From assembly GCA_020845705.1 (NCBI GenBank), contig JADLFH010000035.1, positions 62,001 to 126,000 of the forward strand: a DNA stretch of 64,000 nucleotides, written 5' to 3'. Positions 8,433-17,350 of the stretch are shown in pieces. Both the position numbers and the translations under genes were made by a program. Position 1 is the stretch's first letter; every line of letters starts with the position of its first letter. This DNA is from Microthrixaceae bacterium (GTDB lineage: Bacteria > Actinomycetota > Acidimicrobiia > Acidimicrobiales > Microtrichaceae). The notes beneath the pieces were generated by a model. That model ran no database searches. It worked only from the letters and a program-made list of their open reading frames with translations, and was not told the DNA's origin.

Positions 8433-9244
8433 GCGAGTGTCACCTCCCCCACGAATGTCGCTGTTCCACGCAGCGCCGCGGTGTCGCCTTCCAACAGCAC
8501 CACCACGTCGCCACCGGGCATGCGGACCGTCACCTCGTCACCCACAAGACCCCAGCGGCGCGCCGCGAACGCGGATGCGGTCGCGCCCGAGCCGCAGGCC
8601 TCCGTCACCCCCGCGCCGCGCTCCCAGTGAAGCAGCCGTATGGCGTCGGGGGCTTCGGCGACCAGGAAGTGGACGTTCACCCCACCCGGCACCTGCGCTT
8701 CGATGACGGGGCCCAGCTCCGCGGGATGGATGCCTGCCAGCGAACCGACCCGCAGAACCAGGTGGGGGTTGCCCACGTCGAGGCCGACAGCGTCGAGGAC
8801 GTCGAGTGGCAGCGACGGCACCGCCGGGCCTGGGGCGACGACACCCATCGACGCGGTCAGCAGGTCGGTCGCAGGGTCGTCGGTGGGTTCGCCGACAAGG
8901 TCGCGGATCCCGGCGTCGGTGGCAACACTGAGCTCACCCTTGCGGACTCCGCGTGAGCGCAGCACCGCTTGGCCCAAGCAGCGAAGGCCGTTGCCGGAGA
9001 TCTCCGCCCGGGACCCGTCGCTGTTCAACAGCACCATCTGAAGGTCTGGGACTTCGGCCTCGGAGCCGTCGGTCGCGATGCCGTACAGCAGCCCGTCGGC
9101 ACCGATTCCACGGCGGCGATCGCAGACGTGGCGCGCGAGGTCGGCATCGATCGGCACGTCCTCGGGCTGGGGGACGAGCGCGACCAGGAAGTCGTTGCCC
9201 AAGCCGTGATGCTTGGTCAGGCGGATTCCGGAGGTCGCGGTCAC
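8429..9244 (-). CDS. dapF: DapF, diaminopimelate epimerase
   Basis: DapF interconverts LL- and meso-diaminopimelate without cofactor, giving the cross-linking residue of peptidoglycan and the precursor of lysine. The protein has 271 residues, the normal family length. Both catalytic cysteines are present: Cys89 in SGNGLRCLG and the second in TEACGSGATA. The N-terminal motif KHHGLGNDF is typical. The start is the GTG at 9244; upstream codons of the same frame lie inside miaA. Four bases separate it from the miaA stop, and its own stop overlaps the hflX start. Confidence 0.96.
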   Translation of the reverse strand: MTATSGIRLTKHHGLGNDFLVALVPQPEDVPIDADLARHVCDRRRGIGADGLLYGIATDGSEAEVPDLQMVLLNSDGSRAEISGNGLRCLGQAVLRSRGVRKGELSVATDAGIRDLVGEPTDDPATDLLTASMGVVAPGPAVPSLPLDVLDAVGLDVGNPHLVLRVGSLAGIHPAELGPVIEAQVPGGVNVHFLVAEAPDAIRLLHWERGAGVTEACGSGATASAFAARRWGLVGDEVTVRMPGGDVVVLLEGDTAALRGTATFVGEVTLA

Positions 9245-9248
9245 GGAC

Positions 9249-10187
9249 TCAAGGTAGCGAGGCTGGCGCAGCACGCTCACTCTCTTTACGCCAGTGCTCG
9301 CCAACCGCCTCTTCGAGATCGGGGCGGGAAGCGTCGAACCAGGCGATGCGGGGATCACGTCGGAACCACCGCTGCTGGCGCACCGCGAAACGCCGCGTGT
9401 GGGCCAGCGCATCGTGGCGACACTCCTCCAGGGAGCGCTCCCCCCGCACATGGTGGAGCAGCTCTCGGTAGCCGAGCGCCTGTGCCGAGGTCCTCGACCA
9501 GCCCGTCGTCGTCTCGATGCGGCGGACCTCGTCGAGGAATCCGGCTGCGAGCTGCGCGTCGAATCGCCTCTCGATTCGCTGACCCAACTCGGCCCGATCG
9601 ACCTCTAGACCGATTGTCAGAGTGTCGACATCGGGGTAGGTTTCCAACCCCGGTCCGAAGTCGGAGAACGGCCGCCCCGACCCGAGGGTCACCTCCAGCG
9701 CCCGGATCACCCGGCGGCGGTTCGTCGGTTCCATCCGGGTGGCCGCCAGCGGGTCGAGCGAGCGGAGCCGTTCGAAGAGCCGGTGCGTGTCGGGCTCGAC
9801 ATCGAGCTCGGCTGCGATCGCGGGGTACTGCCCAGGCAGCTCCAGTCGGTCGACGAGCGCCCGCAGATAGAGGCCGGTCCCGCCGACGAGGATCACGGGC
9901 TGCTCGCGGCGCGCCAGCTCCGCCACGACGCCATCGGCTTGCCCGCGGAACCAGGCGACCGAGGACTCCTCGTTCGGATCCAACAGGTCGATCATGTGGT
10001 GCTTCACAGTTTGTTGATCGGCCTTCGATGGCTTCGCGGTGCCGATATCCATGCCCCGGTAGACCTGCATCGAGTCGACCGACACCAGCTCCGCGCCGCA
10101 GCGCTGGGCGAGGGACATCGCCAGTGCCGACTTGCCCGACGCGGTCGGACCGACGATCGACAGCGGGCGCAGGGCGAGTGGTGCCAA
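9249..10187 (-). CDS. miaA: MiaA, tRNA dimethylallyltransferase
   Basis: MiaA adds dimethylallyl to N6 of A37 in tRNAs reading UNN codons, the substrate step for MiaB next door. The protein has 312 residues. The P-loop GPTASGKSALA lies at the extreme N-terminus, followed by DSMQVYRGMDIGTAKP with the catalytic Asp. The only start that keeps the N-terminal strand is a TTG at 10187, 8 bases after the miaB stop. It is one of several TTG starts in the window. It continues into dapF with a 4-base gap. Confidence 0.94.
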   Translation of the reverse strand: MAPLALRPLSIVGPTASGKSALAMSLAQRCGAELVSVDSMQVYRGMDIGTAKPSKADQQTVKHHMIDLLDPNEESSVAWFRGQADGVVAELARREQPVILVGGTGLYLRALVDRLELPGQYPAIAAELDVEPDTHRLFERLRSLDPLAATRMEPTNRRRVIRALEVTLGSGRPFSDFGPGLETYPDVDTLTIGLEVDRAELGQRIERRFDAQLAAGFLDEVRRIETTTGWSRTSAQALGYRELLHHVRGERSLEECRHDALAHTRRFAVRQQRWFRRDPRIAWFDASRPDLEEAVGEHWRKESERAAPASLP

Positions 10188-10195
10188 CGGGCCGC

Positions 10196-11617
10196 TCAGG
10201 CCACCGACACCCGAATGCGGGTTCGGTGCCGTGCGGGTTCGGTCACCTCGATGAACCGCCCACGCAGCGAGGAGAGTCCCGCGTCGGTGATCTCGACCAG
10301 CGCGTAGCTGCCGCGGCGGATGGGCTCGGCGGTGAAGTGCACGAGCTTGTTCTGCCGGGTCCTACCGCTGAGCACGGCCGGGTCCTTTTTCGACGGCCCT
10401 TCCACCACCACCTCCTCGATGCGGCCGATTCGCGCCTGGTTCCGGCGCATCGAGCTTCGCTCCACCACGGCCCGCAGCCGCTCCATTCGCTCCACGGCCA
10501 CGGCGTGATCGACGAAGCGGTCGACCATGGCTGCGGCGTCGGTGCCGGGTCGGGGTGAGTACACGAACGTGAAAGCCGAGTCGTAGTCGGCCTCGGCCAC
10601 CACTTCGAGGGTCGCGTTCATGTCCGCGTCGGTCTCGCCGGGGAAGCCCACGATGATGTCGGTGCTCACCGCGAGGTCTTCGATGCCCGCCCGCGCGGCG
10701 CCCAGCCGTTCCAGGTAGCGCTCGGCGGTGTAGCCGCGGTGCATCGCCGCGAGGATCGTGTCGCTACCCGATTGCAGCGGCAGGTGTAGGTGCTCGCAGA
10801 CCGAGGCGGTGTCGGCCATCGCCGCGATCGTCTCAGGTCGCAGGTCCTTGGGGTGTGGGCTCGTGTAGCGCACCCGCCGAATGCCTTCGACCGAACCGAC
10901 GGCACGCAGCAGCTCCGCGAACCGCGGCGCCAATGACGTCTTGTCGCCACCGCGGCGGGCCGCGACGGCCAGATCGCGCCCGTAGGAGTTCACGTTCTGG
11001 CCCAACAACGTCACCTCGGTGACACCTTGGGCCGCCAGGGCCTCAACCTCGGCAACCAGCACCTCGAACGGGCGCGACACCTCGGGCCCACGGACGGCCG
11101 GCACGATGCAGAACGCACACGAGTTGTCACATCCCATCTGGATCGTGACCCACGCCGAGTGGTCCACTTCGCGGCGTACCGGCAGGGCCGAGGGGAACGC
11201 CTCGTGCTCGTCGAGCTCGCCGGCTTCGACGATCTCGACCTGTTGGCCATCGCGGCGCGACGCGGCGAGGAGATCGGTTGCACGTCCCACGTTGTGGGTT
11301 CCGAAGACCACGTCGACGTGTGGGGCACGCTGCGCGATCAGCTCCCGGTCCTTCTGGGCGAGACACCCTCCCACCAGGATCTCCATGTCTGGCCGGCGGT
11401 CCTTGAGCGACTTGAGGTGTCCGAGGGTGCCGTAGAGCTTGTTGTCGGCGTTCTCACGGACACAGCAGGTGTTGAGGACGACGACATCGGCGTCCTCGGC
11501 GTTCTCGGCCGCCACCATCCCGTCGGCCTCCAACAGGCCCGCGATGCGTTCCGAGTCATGCTCGTTCATCTGACACCCGAAGGTGCGTACCAGATAGCGC
11601 TTCGTCACCGCCCCCAT
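10196..11617 (-). CDS. miaB: MiaB, tRNA methylthiotransferase (radical SAM)
   Basis: MiaB converts i6A37 to ms2i6A37 using two [4Fe-4S] clusters. The protein has 473 residues. The N-terminal UPF0004 domain supplies three cysteines (TFGCQMN, NTCCVREN, GGCLAQ). The radical-SAM motif is CDNSCAFC, and a C-terminal TRAM domain follows. The start is ATG 11617, with GTG 11608 (VTKRYLVRTFG) as a plausible alternative. The ATG lies in the 3' arm of a strong hairpin described separately. The gene sits directly after recA; no recX lies between them. Confidence 0.95.
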   Translation of the reverse strand: MGAVTKRYLVRTFGCQMNEHDSERIAGLLEADGMVAAENAEDADVVVLNTCCVRENADNKLYGTLGHLKSLKDRRPDMEILVGGCLAQKDRELIAQRAPHVDVVFGTHNVGRATDLLAASRRDGQQVEIVEAGELDEHEAFPSALPVRREVDHSAWVTIQMGCDNSCAFCIVPAVRGPEVSRPFEVLVAEVEALAAQGVTEVTLLGQNVNSYGRDLAVAARRGGDKTSLAPRFAELLRAVGSVEGIRRVRYTSPHPKDLRPETIAAMADTASVCEHLHLPLQSGSDTILAAMHRGYTAERYLERLGAARAGIEDLAVSTDIIVGFPGETDADMNATLEVVAEADYDSAFTFVYSPRPGTDAAAMVDRFVDHAVAVERMERLRAVVERSSMRRNQARIGRIEEVVVEGPSKKDPAVLSGRTRQNKLVHFTAEPIRRGSYALVEITDAGLSSLRGRFIEVTEPARHRTRIRVSVA

Positions 11618-11654
11618 CGTAGGAGAGGCCTCAGGGGCCCCTCCTTACGATGGG
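11613..11654 (-). other. Long stem-loop between recA and miaB that buries the miaB start codon
   Basis: Arms 11613-11625 and 11641-11654 pair over 13 bp with one bulged base (CCCATCGTA-GGAG against CTCCTTACGATGGG). The inner sequence extends the stem (AGGGGCC with GGCCTCT, one mismatch), leaving a small loop. On the minus strand the 5' arm holds AAGGAG and the 3' arm holds the miaB ATG. No U-run follows, so it does not look like a standard intrinsic terminator. It may limit miaB translation or stabilise the recA message end. Confidence 0.6.
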
Positions 11655-11672
11655 ATGGATCGCCGCCGCAGA

Positions 11673-12770
<1,098 letters not shown>

Positions 12771-12819
12771 CGGTTTCCTTCCGTGATCTGATCTGGAGAG
12801 ATCGTTTCGTTGGTGAGGG

Positions 12820-12837
12820 GCTGCCGACTACGGCAGC
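12820..12837 (-). other. Perfect short stem-loop in the recA leader
   Basis: GCTGCCG (12820-12826) and CGGCAGC (12831-12837) form a 7 bp perfect stem with a 4-base loop, about 50 bases upstream of the recA start codon within the transcribed leader. It may affect message stability; no known element is recognised. Confidence 0.45.
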
Positions 12838-12920
12838 GATCTCGGTGATTAGAAACCTACGGATGGGGTGTGACAGCGAAGCGATGGCGTTGCCGTCGTG
12901 CCGACCGGAGGAATGACAAC

Positions 12921-12949
12921 AACGTAGTTCCGAACCTATGTTCGGTCAA
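12921..12949 (-). promoter_or_regulatory. recA promoter with LexA box in the spacer
   Basis: On the minus strand: -35 TTGACC (12944-12949), a 17 bp spacer and -10 TACGTT (12921-12926). The spacer contains GAAC-N4-GTTC (12932-12943, flanked as cCGAACctatGTTCGg), a perfect LexA box. Spacing and element quality make this the likely SOS-controlled recA promoter. It leaves a leader of roughly 145 bases. The -35 overlaps the stop codon of the LysR gene. Confidence 0.8.
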
Positions 12950-13902
12950 GCATTTGCGGCGGGCGCGCCCATGACCTCGGCGCACGCCTCGCGGGTCAGC
13001 TCGATGAATCGGGTCACCGACGGCTGAGGCCGCACGCCAGCACGCTGCACCACCACGATCGTGCGGGGCGGAATCGGTGGAACCAGATTCCGAACCAACA
13101 CGGTGGGGTCCTCGGGATCACACGCCAGGCGCGCCATCACGGCATGGCCCATCCCCGCCCGCACCATGGCCTGAACCGCGCCGTTGTCGTTGGAGCGGAA
13201 GACGATCTCCAGCTCCACACCCGCCAGCCGCATCCCGTTCTCGAGGGTGACCTGGCACGCATCGCCGGCACGCTGAGCGATCATCGACACAGCAACGAGC
13301 TCGTCGGGACGCACCGTGGCGCGGCCCGCTGCGACATCGGTGTCGAGCGGACTCAGCAGGACGAAAGGGTCCCTGGCGAGCTCCGTGACCTCGAAACCGT
13401 CGCCGCCGATCGGCAACACCCCGAAGGCCAAGTCGAGCTCCCCTTCCGCAAGTCGCTCCAGCAACTCCACCTGGCGGTCCGACTCGATGAGGCGGAACTT
13501 CAGCTCGGGCTGCTCCTCGCGGTAGCGCATCAGCACCGTGGGCAGGATCTCCACCGACACGCTCTGGAAGGTCCCGATCGTCAGCCGCCCCACCCGCCCG
13601 GCGCGGTACTCGGCCAACTCGGCTCCGGCGAGACCGACACGACCGACGATGGCCTCGGCATGGGCCAACAACAGCTCCCCCACCCGGGTGACCTCGACGG
13701 GCCGTGGCCCGCCGGGACGTTCGAAGAGGGGCTCGCCCACGATCCTCTCCAGCGCGGCGATCTGCTGGCTCACAGCCGACTGCGTGTAGCCGAGACGGCC
13801 GGCAGCCCGGCCGAAGGAGCGCTCCTCGGCCACCGCCACCAGGGCGGTCAGATGGCGCAGCTCCACATCTCGAAGATCAACAGGAATGCTAATAGAGACC
13901 AT
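12946..13902 (-). CDS. LysR-family transcriptional regulator
   Basis: The protein has 318 residues. The N-terminal winged helix-turn-helix is at about 13-72 (LTALVAVAEERSFGRAAGRLGYTQSAVSQQIAALE, quoted here in pieces: SFGRAAGRLGYTQ, SAVSQQIAALE). A substrate-binding periplasmic-like domain follows (about 100-310). LysR proteins usually bind a small effector and regulate a divergent gene. The divergent neighbour here is only a small uncertain ORF beginning at 13951, so the target is unknown. The effector cannot be read from sequence. Its stop codon overlaps the recA promoter. Confidence 0.9.
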   Translation of the reverse strand: MVSISIPVDLRDVELRHLTALVAVAEERSFGRAAGRLGYTQSAVSQQIAALERIVGEPLFERPGGPRPVEVTRVGELLLAHAEAIVGRVGLAGAELAEYRAGRVGRLTIGTFQSVSVEILPTVLMRYREEQPELKFRLIESDRQVELLERLAEGELDLAFGVLPIGGDGFEVTELARDPFVLLSPLDTDVAAGRATVRPDELVAVSMIAQRAGDACQVTLENGMRLAGVELEIVFRSNDNGAVQAMVRAGMGHAVMARLACDPEDPTVLVRNLVPPIPPRTIVVVQRAGVRPQPSVTRFIELTREACAEVMGAPAANA

Positions 13903-13950
13903 TCTAGAGAATCGTTGGACCTAATGGTAGGACGGTCGTACCGTGAACCC

Positions 13951-14286
13951 ATGGCCTCGACACGACACCCCCATCCACTCCCCTCCCGTCTGGCCGCCGA
14001 GCTCCAACAACTCGCCGACGCCATCGCGACGGGCCGTGTGGCAGCCAACTCCGCGGCCCTGGTCCGCCTCGCCCGCTCCGCCGAGTCCCTCGGCCTGCCG
14101 GCGGGCGCGATCGCAGCGCTCATCGACCCGACCTCTGCACCGATCGTCCGTGAGCGGGCAGCGGTCCAACTGAGCCTGTCGGCCTCAGCACCCGCTTCGC
14201 GCTCAGGGCTCCTGAAGCGCTCGACGCAGCGCGTCCAACGCCGAGATGACGGTGTAGTCCCGCACAGCCTGGCGTTGCCCGGGTAG
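13951..14286 (+). CDS. Possible small alanine/leucine-rich helical protein, unrecognised
   Basis: This is a candidate of 111 residues from the ATG at 13951, divergent from the LysR gene. Residues 11-75 read as a credible amphipathic helical protein (AAELQQLADAIATGR, AALVRLARSAESLG). The last 28 residues are encoded antisense to the end of cinA and look unlike the rest (KRSTQRVQRRDD). No convincing Shine-Dalgarno is present. Without it the 300 bases between LysR and cinA would be empty, which is unusual here. It could be the LysR target or a spurious frame. Confidence 0.4.
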   Translation: MASTRHPHPLPSRLAAELQQLADAIATGRVAANSAALVRLARSAESLGLPAGAIAALIDPTSAPIVRERAAVQLSLSASAPASRSGLLKRSTQRVQRRDDGVVPHSLALPG

Positions 14287-15438
14287 ACGGATCTCGAAGC
14301 TACGCACATCGTCGCGTAGAGCGAGGCCCACACAGACCGTGCCGACGGGCCGCCCCTCCTGTTCGTCGGGACCCGCGACCCCCGTCACGGCCAGCCCCAC
14401 ATCGGCGCCGAGCCGCTCCCGTACGCCGCGGGCCATTGCAGCTGCGGCCTCCTCGGTGACCACCGGCCCTTCGGGTACGCCGAGTTGGTCGAACTTCACC
14501 CGCGAGCTGTAGGCGATCACCCCTCCGACGAACACGTCGGAGGCACCCGGAACCCCCGACAGACGCGCCCCGATGAGCCCACCTGTCAGCGACTCCGCGA
14601 CCGCAAGTGACAGGCCCCGCTTGCGGAGCTCGGCGAGAACCACGGCCTCCATGGTCTGGTCGTCGAGGCCGAAGACGAAGTCACCGATCAGGCCGCGCAG
14701 CAACGCCTCCTCCGCGGCGAGGATCTCCTCGGCCTCCTCCTCGGAGCCCGCGGCGGCGGTGATGCGCACCTTCAGCCCCTCCGCGCCTGAAGCCAAGAAC
14801 GCGAGGGTCGGGTTGCCCAACTCGTCGAGCTCGGAGATCCGTCCCGCCAGCCGCTCCGCCAGGCCCGACTCCGACTCGCCCCAGGTACGCAGCGTCCGTG
14901 ACCGCAGCACCGTGGTCAGCCCGGCGCGGCGTTGAAGATCGGGGAGTATGTCGTTGGTCATCATCTGCTGCATCTCCCACGGCACCCCCGGCACCGCGTA
15001 GATCACCTTGTCGCCAACCGGGCAGCGCAATCCCGGGGCGGTGCCGGGCTGGGTCTCGAGGAACTCGGCGCCTTCGGGCCGCTGCGCCTGGGCAAGGTTG
15101 TTGTCCGGCATTCGGCGGTTGCGGCCGCGGAACATCCAGCGGATCAGGTCGGCCCGGTCCTCGTCGAGGTGCAACTCCACACCCATCACCGCGGCTATCG
15201 CCTCACGGGTGAGGTCGTCCTGGGTTGGACCGAGGCCCCCACAGCAGATGACCGCGTCGGCGCGTTCCAGGGCGCCGCGGATCGCGGTGACGATCCGTTC
15301 GACGTTGTCGCCGACCTTGGTCTGGAGCCGACAGTTGATCCCGCCCAGCGCGAGCTGTTCGCCGATCCACGCCGAGTTGGTGTCGACGATCTGGCCCAAC
15401 AGCAGCTCGGTGCCGATGGCGACCACTTCACAGTCCAT
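14203..15438 (-). CDS. cinA: CinA family: N-terminal MoCF-like domain plus C-terminal NMN amidase domain
   Basis: The protein has 411 residues with two domains. Residues 1-170 are the molybdopterin-binding-like/ADP-ribose pyrophosphatase-type CinA domain (VAIGTELLLGQIVDTN, CGGLGPTQDD). Residues 250-405 are the nicotinamide-nucleotide amidase PncC domain (LAVAESLTGGLIGARLS, VGLAVTGVAGPDEQ). It probably recycles NMN in pyridine nucleotide salvage. The name comes from competence-induced genes, but here it simply belongs to the conserved pgsA-cinA-recA neighbourhood. The pgsA stop lies 24 bases upstream. Confidence 0.93.
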   Translation of the reverse strand: MDCEVVAIGTELLLGQIVDTNSAWIGEQLALGGINCRLQTKVGDNVERIVTAIRGALERADAVICCGGLGPTQDDLTREAIAAVMGVELHLDEDRADLIRWMFRGRNRRMPDNNLAQAQRPEGAEFLETQPGTAPGLRCPVGDKVIYAVPGVPWEMQQMMTNDILPDLQRRAGLTTVLRSRTLRTWGESESGLAERLAGRISELDELGNPTLAFLASGAEGLKVRITAAAGSEEEAEEILAAEEALLRGLIGDFVFGLDDQTMEAVVLAELRKRGLSLAVAESLTGGLIGARLSGVPGASDVFVGGVIAYSSRVKFDQLGVPEGPVVTEEAAAAMARGVRERLGADVGLAVTGVAGPDEQEGRPVGTVCVGLALRDDVRSFEIRLPGQRQAVRDYTVISALDALRRALQEP

Positions 15439-15462
15439 GGGCGCCGACGCTAACCCGCAGGC

Positions 15463-16035
15463 CTAACGCGCCATGGATGTGGCGGCTCGACTGCCCGCGA
15501 AGAAGTACTGGGCGCCGCTCACAAGTCCGACCACCACCCCCACCCACAGGGTCGCATCGGCCAGCCACTCGATCTCGTTCGTGGGGGGCAGGGTCACCCA
15601 ACCGACGGCTCCGAGCTGGAGGAACGTCTTGTACTTGGCCAGCTTCGACGCCGGGATCGCGAGGCCCTTGCGCACGTAGCTCGACCGCAGCGCCGACACC
15701 GCCACCTCCCGCGCTGCGATCAGCACGAACGCCACCCAGGGGAACCGACCCAAATAACACATGATCCCCACCCCTCCGAGCGCGAGGACCTTGTCGGCGA
15801 GAGGATCGAGGAAGGCGCCCGAGCGGGTGGCGCCATGACGGCGGGCGAGGCGACCGTCGAGCAGATCCGACGTGGAGAGGGCGAACCACACGGCCACCAG
15901 TGCCCACGACGACCGTCGTGGCGTGTCGAGCATCATGGCGAAAGCGACCGGCGCGAGCGCGATCCGCGCGAGGGTCACGGCGTTGGCCGGGGTGAGGATC
16001 GCGCCGGGCCCGTATGTCTCCCGGTGCGCCTTCAT
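15463..16035 (-). CDS. pgsA: CDP-alcohol phosphatidyltransferase, probably phosphatidylglycerophosphate synthase PgsA
   Basis: The enzyme is an integral membrane protein of 190 residues that joins CDP-diacylglycerol to an alcohol, most likely glycerol-3-phosphate. The signature D-G-x2-A-R-x8-G-x3-D-x3-D is complete (DLLDGRLARR, then GAFLDPLADK). Five or six membrane segments are visible. The start overlaps the rimO stop by ATGA. The pgsA-cinA pairing is widespread and supports the assignment; phosphatidylinositol-phosphate synthase is a less likely alternative. Confidence 0.85.
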   Translation of the reverse strand: MKAHRETYGPGAILTPANAVTLARIALAPVAFAMMLDTPRRSSWALVAVWFALSTSDLLDGRLARRHGATRSGAFLDPLADKVLALGGVGIMCYLGRFPWVAFVLIAAREVAVSALRSSYVRKGLAIPASKLAKYKTFLQLGAVGWVTLPPTNEIEWLADATLWVGVVVGLVSGAQYFFAGSRAATSMAR

Positions 16036-17309
16036 GCCGGTACCGCCACGAGATCAGGACCGAGCGCGTCCTTCACCACGACGTCGTGGAAGGCGCCGGC
16101 GGCGAGGTTCTCGGGTACCTCGATCACACCGTCGATCTCGGGGGCCTCCCGATGGCCGCGGGCCACACCCACGTCGTCGACGAGCACCCTGATGGTTTCG
16201 CCGATCAGCTCGTCACGCCGCTCCGCGGTGATGGCGTCCTGCACTTCGCGCAGCTCGGCGAGGCGCTCCGCCACCAGCGAGGGGTCCACCTGGCCGTCGA
16301 GGGTCACCGCGTAGGTGTCGTCCTCGGGACTGAACGCGAAGAAGCCGCACCAGTCGAGCCGGGCCTCGGCCACGAAGTCGAGGAGCCGGTCGTGATCCGC
16401 CTCGGTCTCGCCGGGATAGCCGACGATGAAGTTGGACCGGAACGTCGCCTCGGGCTCGCGGGAGCGGATGTCGCCGATGCGTGCCAGGAACCGCTCACCG
16501 TCGCCCCAACGGCGCATCCGGCGCATCAGTGGCGGCGACACGTGCTGGAGGGAGAGGTCGAAATAGGGCACGCCGGTCTCACAGATCACCTCGATCAGAC
16601 CGTCGGTGAGGTCGGATGGATACAGGTAGAGCAACCGAACCCACTCCACCCGTTCCGCCACAGCCGCCACGAGCGGGACGATCGAACGATCCCCCACCCC
16701 CTGGTCCCGCCCGAACGACGCCAGGTCCTGGGCTATCAGCACCACCTCGGAGACACCGAGCGCGTCCACCTCCGCCAGGATCGATTCGATCGTCCGGGAG
16801 CGCTGGGGGCCACGGAACGAAGGGATCGCGCAGAACCCGCACGCGCGGTCACACCCCTCCGCGACCTTCACGTACGCCCATGGCCGGGCGCTGGGCGGGC
16901 GGGGCAGGTTCAACAGGTCGAACGCGGGAGGGGTGACCGCCTGGAGCGGGATGCGCCGCCGCGGTGGCGGCGCCGTCAGCGACTGGCCGAAACCGGCGAC
17001 CAGGTCGACCTCCGGTAGAGCGTGGGCCAGTTCGCTGCCATAGCGCTCGGCCATGCAGCCGGTGACCACGAGACGGGCGCCGTCACGGCGGGCCTCGGCC
17101 AGCCCCAGGGTCACCTCGACCGACTCCGCCCTCGCCTCCTCCACGAAGGCGCACGTGTTGACCACGATCAGGTCCGCGGCGGCCGGATCATCCGCCGCGG
17201 TCATCCCGTCGAGGCGCAACGTCCCGGTCAACTTGTCGGAGTCGACCTGGTTCTTGGGACAGCCCAGGGTCTCGACCCAGTAGGTCTCGGGGCGCGCGTC
17301 GTCGGGCAT
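16032..17309 (-). CDS. rimO: RimO, ribosomal protein S12 methylthiotransferase (radical SAM)
   Basis: RimO methylthiolates an aspartate of ribosomal protein S12. The protein has 425 residues: an N-terminal domain with three cysteines (TLGCPKN, NTCAFVEEAR, TGCMAERY), a radical-SAM core with CDRACGFC, and a C-terminal TRAM domain. The CPKNxVDS-type N-terminus separates it from MiaB, which is also in this window. The start is ATG 17309 (MPDDARPETYW); longer readings run into a neighbouring gene's frame. Its stop overlaps the pgsA start. Confidence 0.93.
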   Translation of the reverse strand: MPDDARPETYWVETLGCPKNQVDSDKLTGTLRLDGMTAADDPAAADLIVVNTCAFVEEARAESVEVTLGLAEARRDGARLVVTGCMAERYGSELAHALPEVDLVAGFGQSLTAPPPRRRIPLQAVTPPAFDLLNLPRPPSARPWAYVKVAEGCDRACGFCAIPSFRGPQRSRTIESILAEVDALGVSEVVLIAQDLASFGRDQGVGDRSIVPLVAAVAERVEWVRLLYLYPSDLTDGLIEVICETGVPYFDLSLQHVSPPLMRRMRRWGDGERFLARIGDIRSREPEATFRSNFIVGYPGETEADHDRLLDFVAEARLDWCGFFAFSPEDDTYAVTLDGQVDPSLVAERLAELREVQDAITAERRDELIGETIRVLVDDVGVARGHREAPEIDGVIEVPENLAAGAFHDVVVKDALGPDLVAVPA

Positions 17310-17350
17310 TGCCGCCCCAGCGTAGGCGTACACGCCCCGACGGCCGTCGG

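Noticed and set aside
11613-11654. Intrinsic terminator of recA
   Set aside because: The stem is strong but no U-run follows; termination cannot be claimed from sequence alone.
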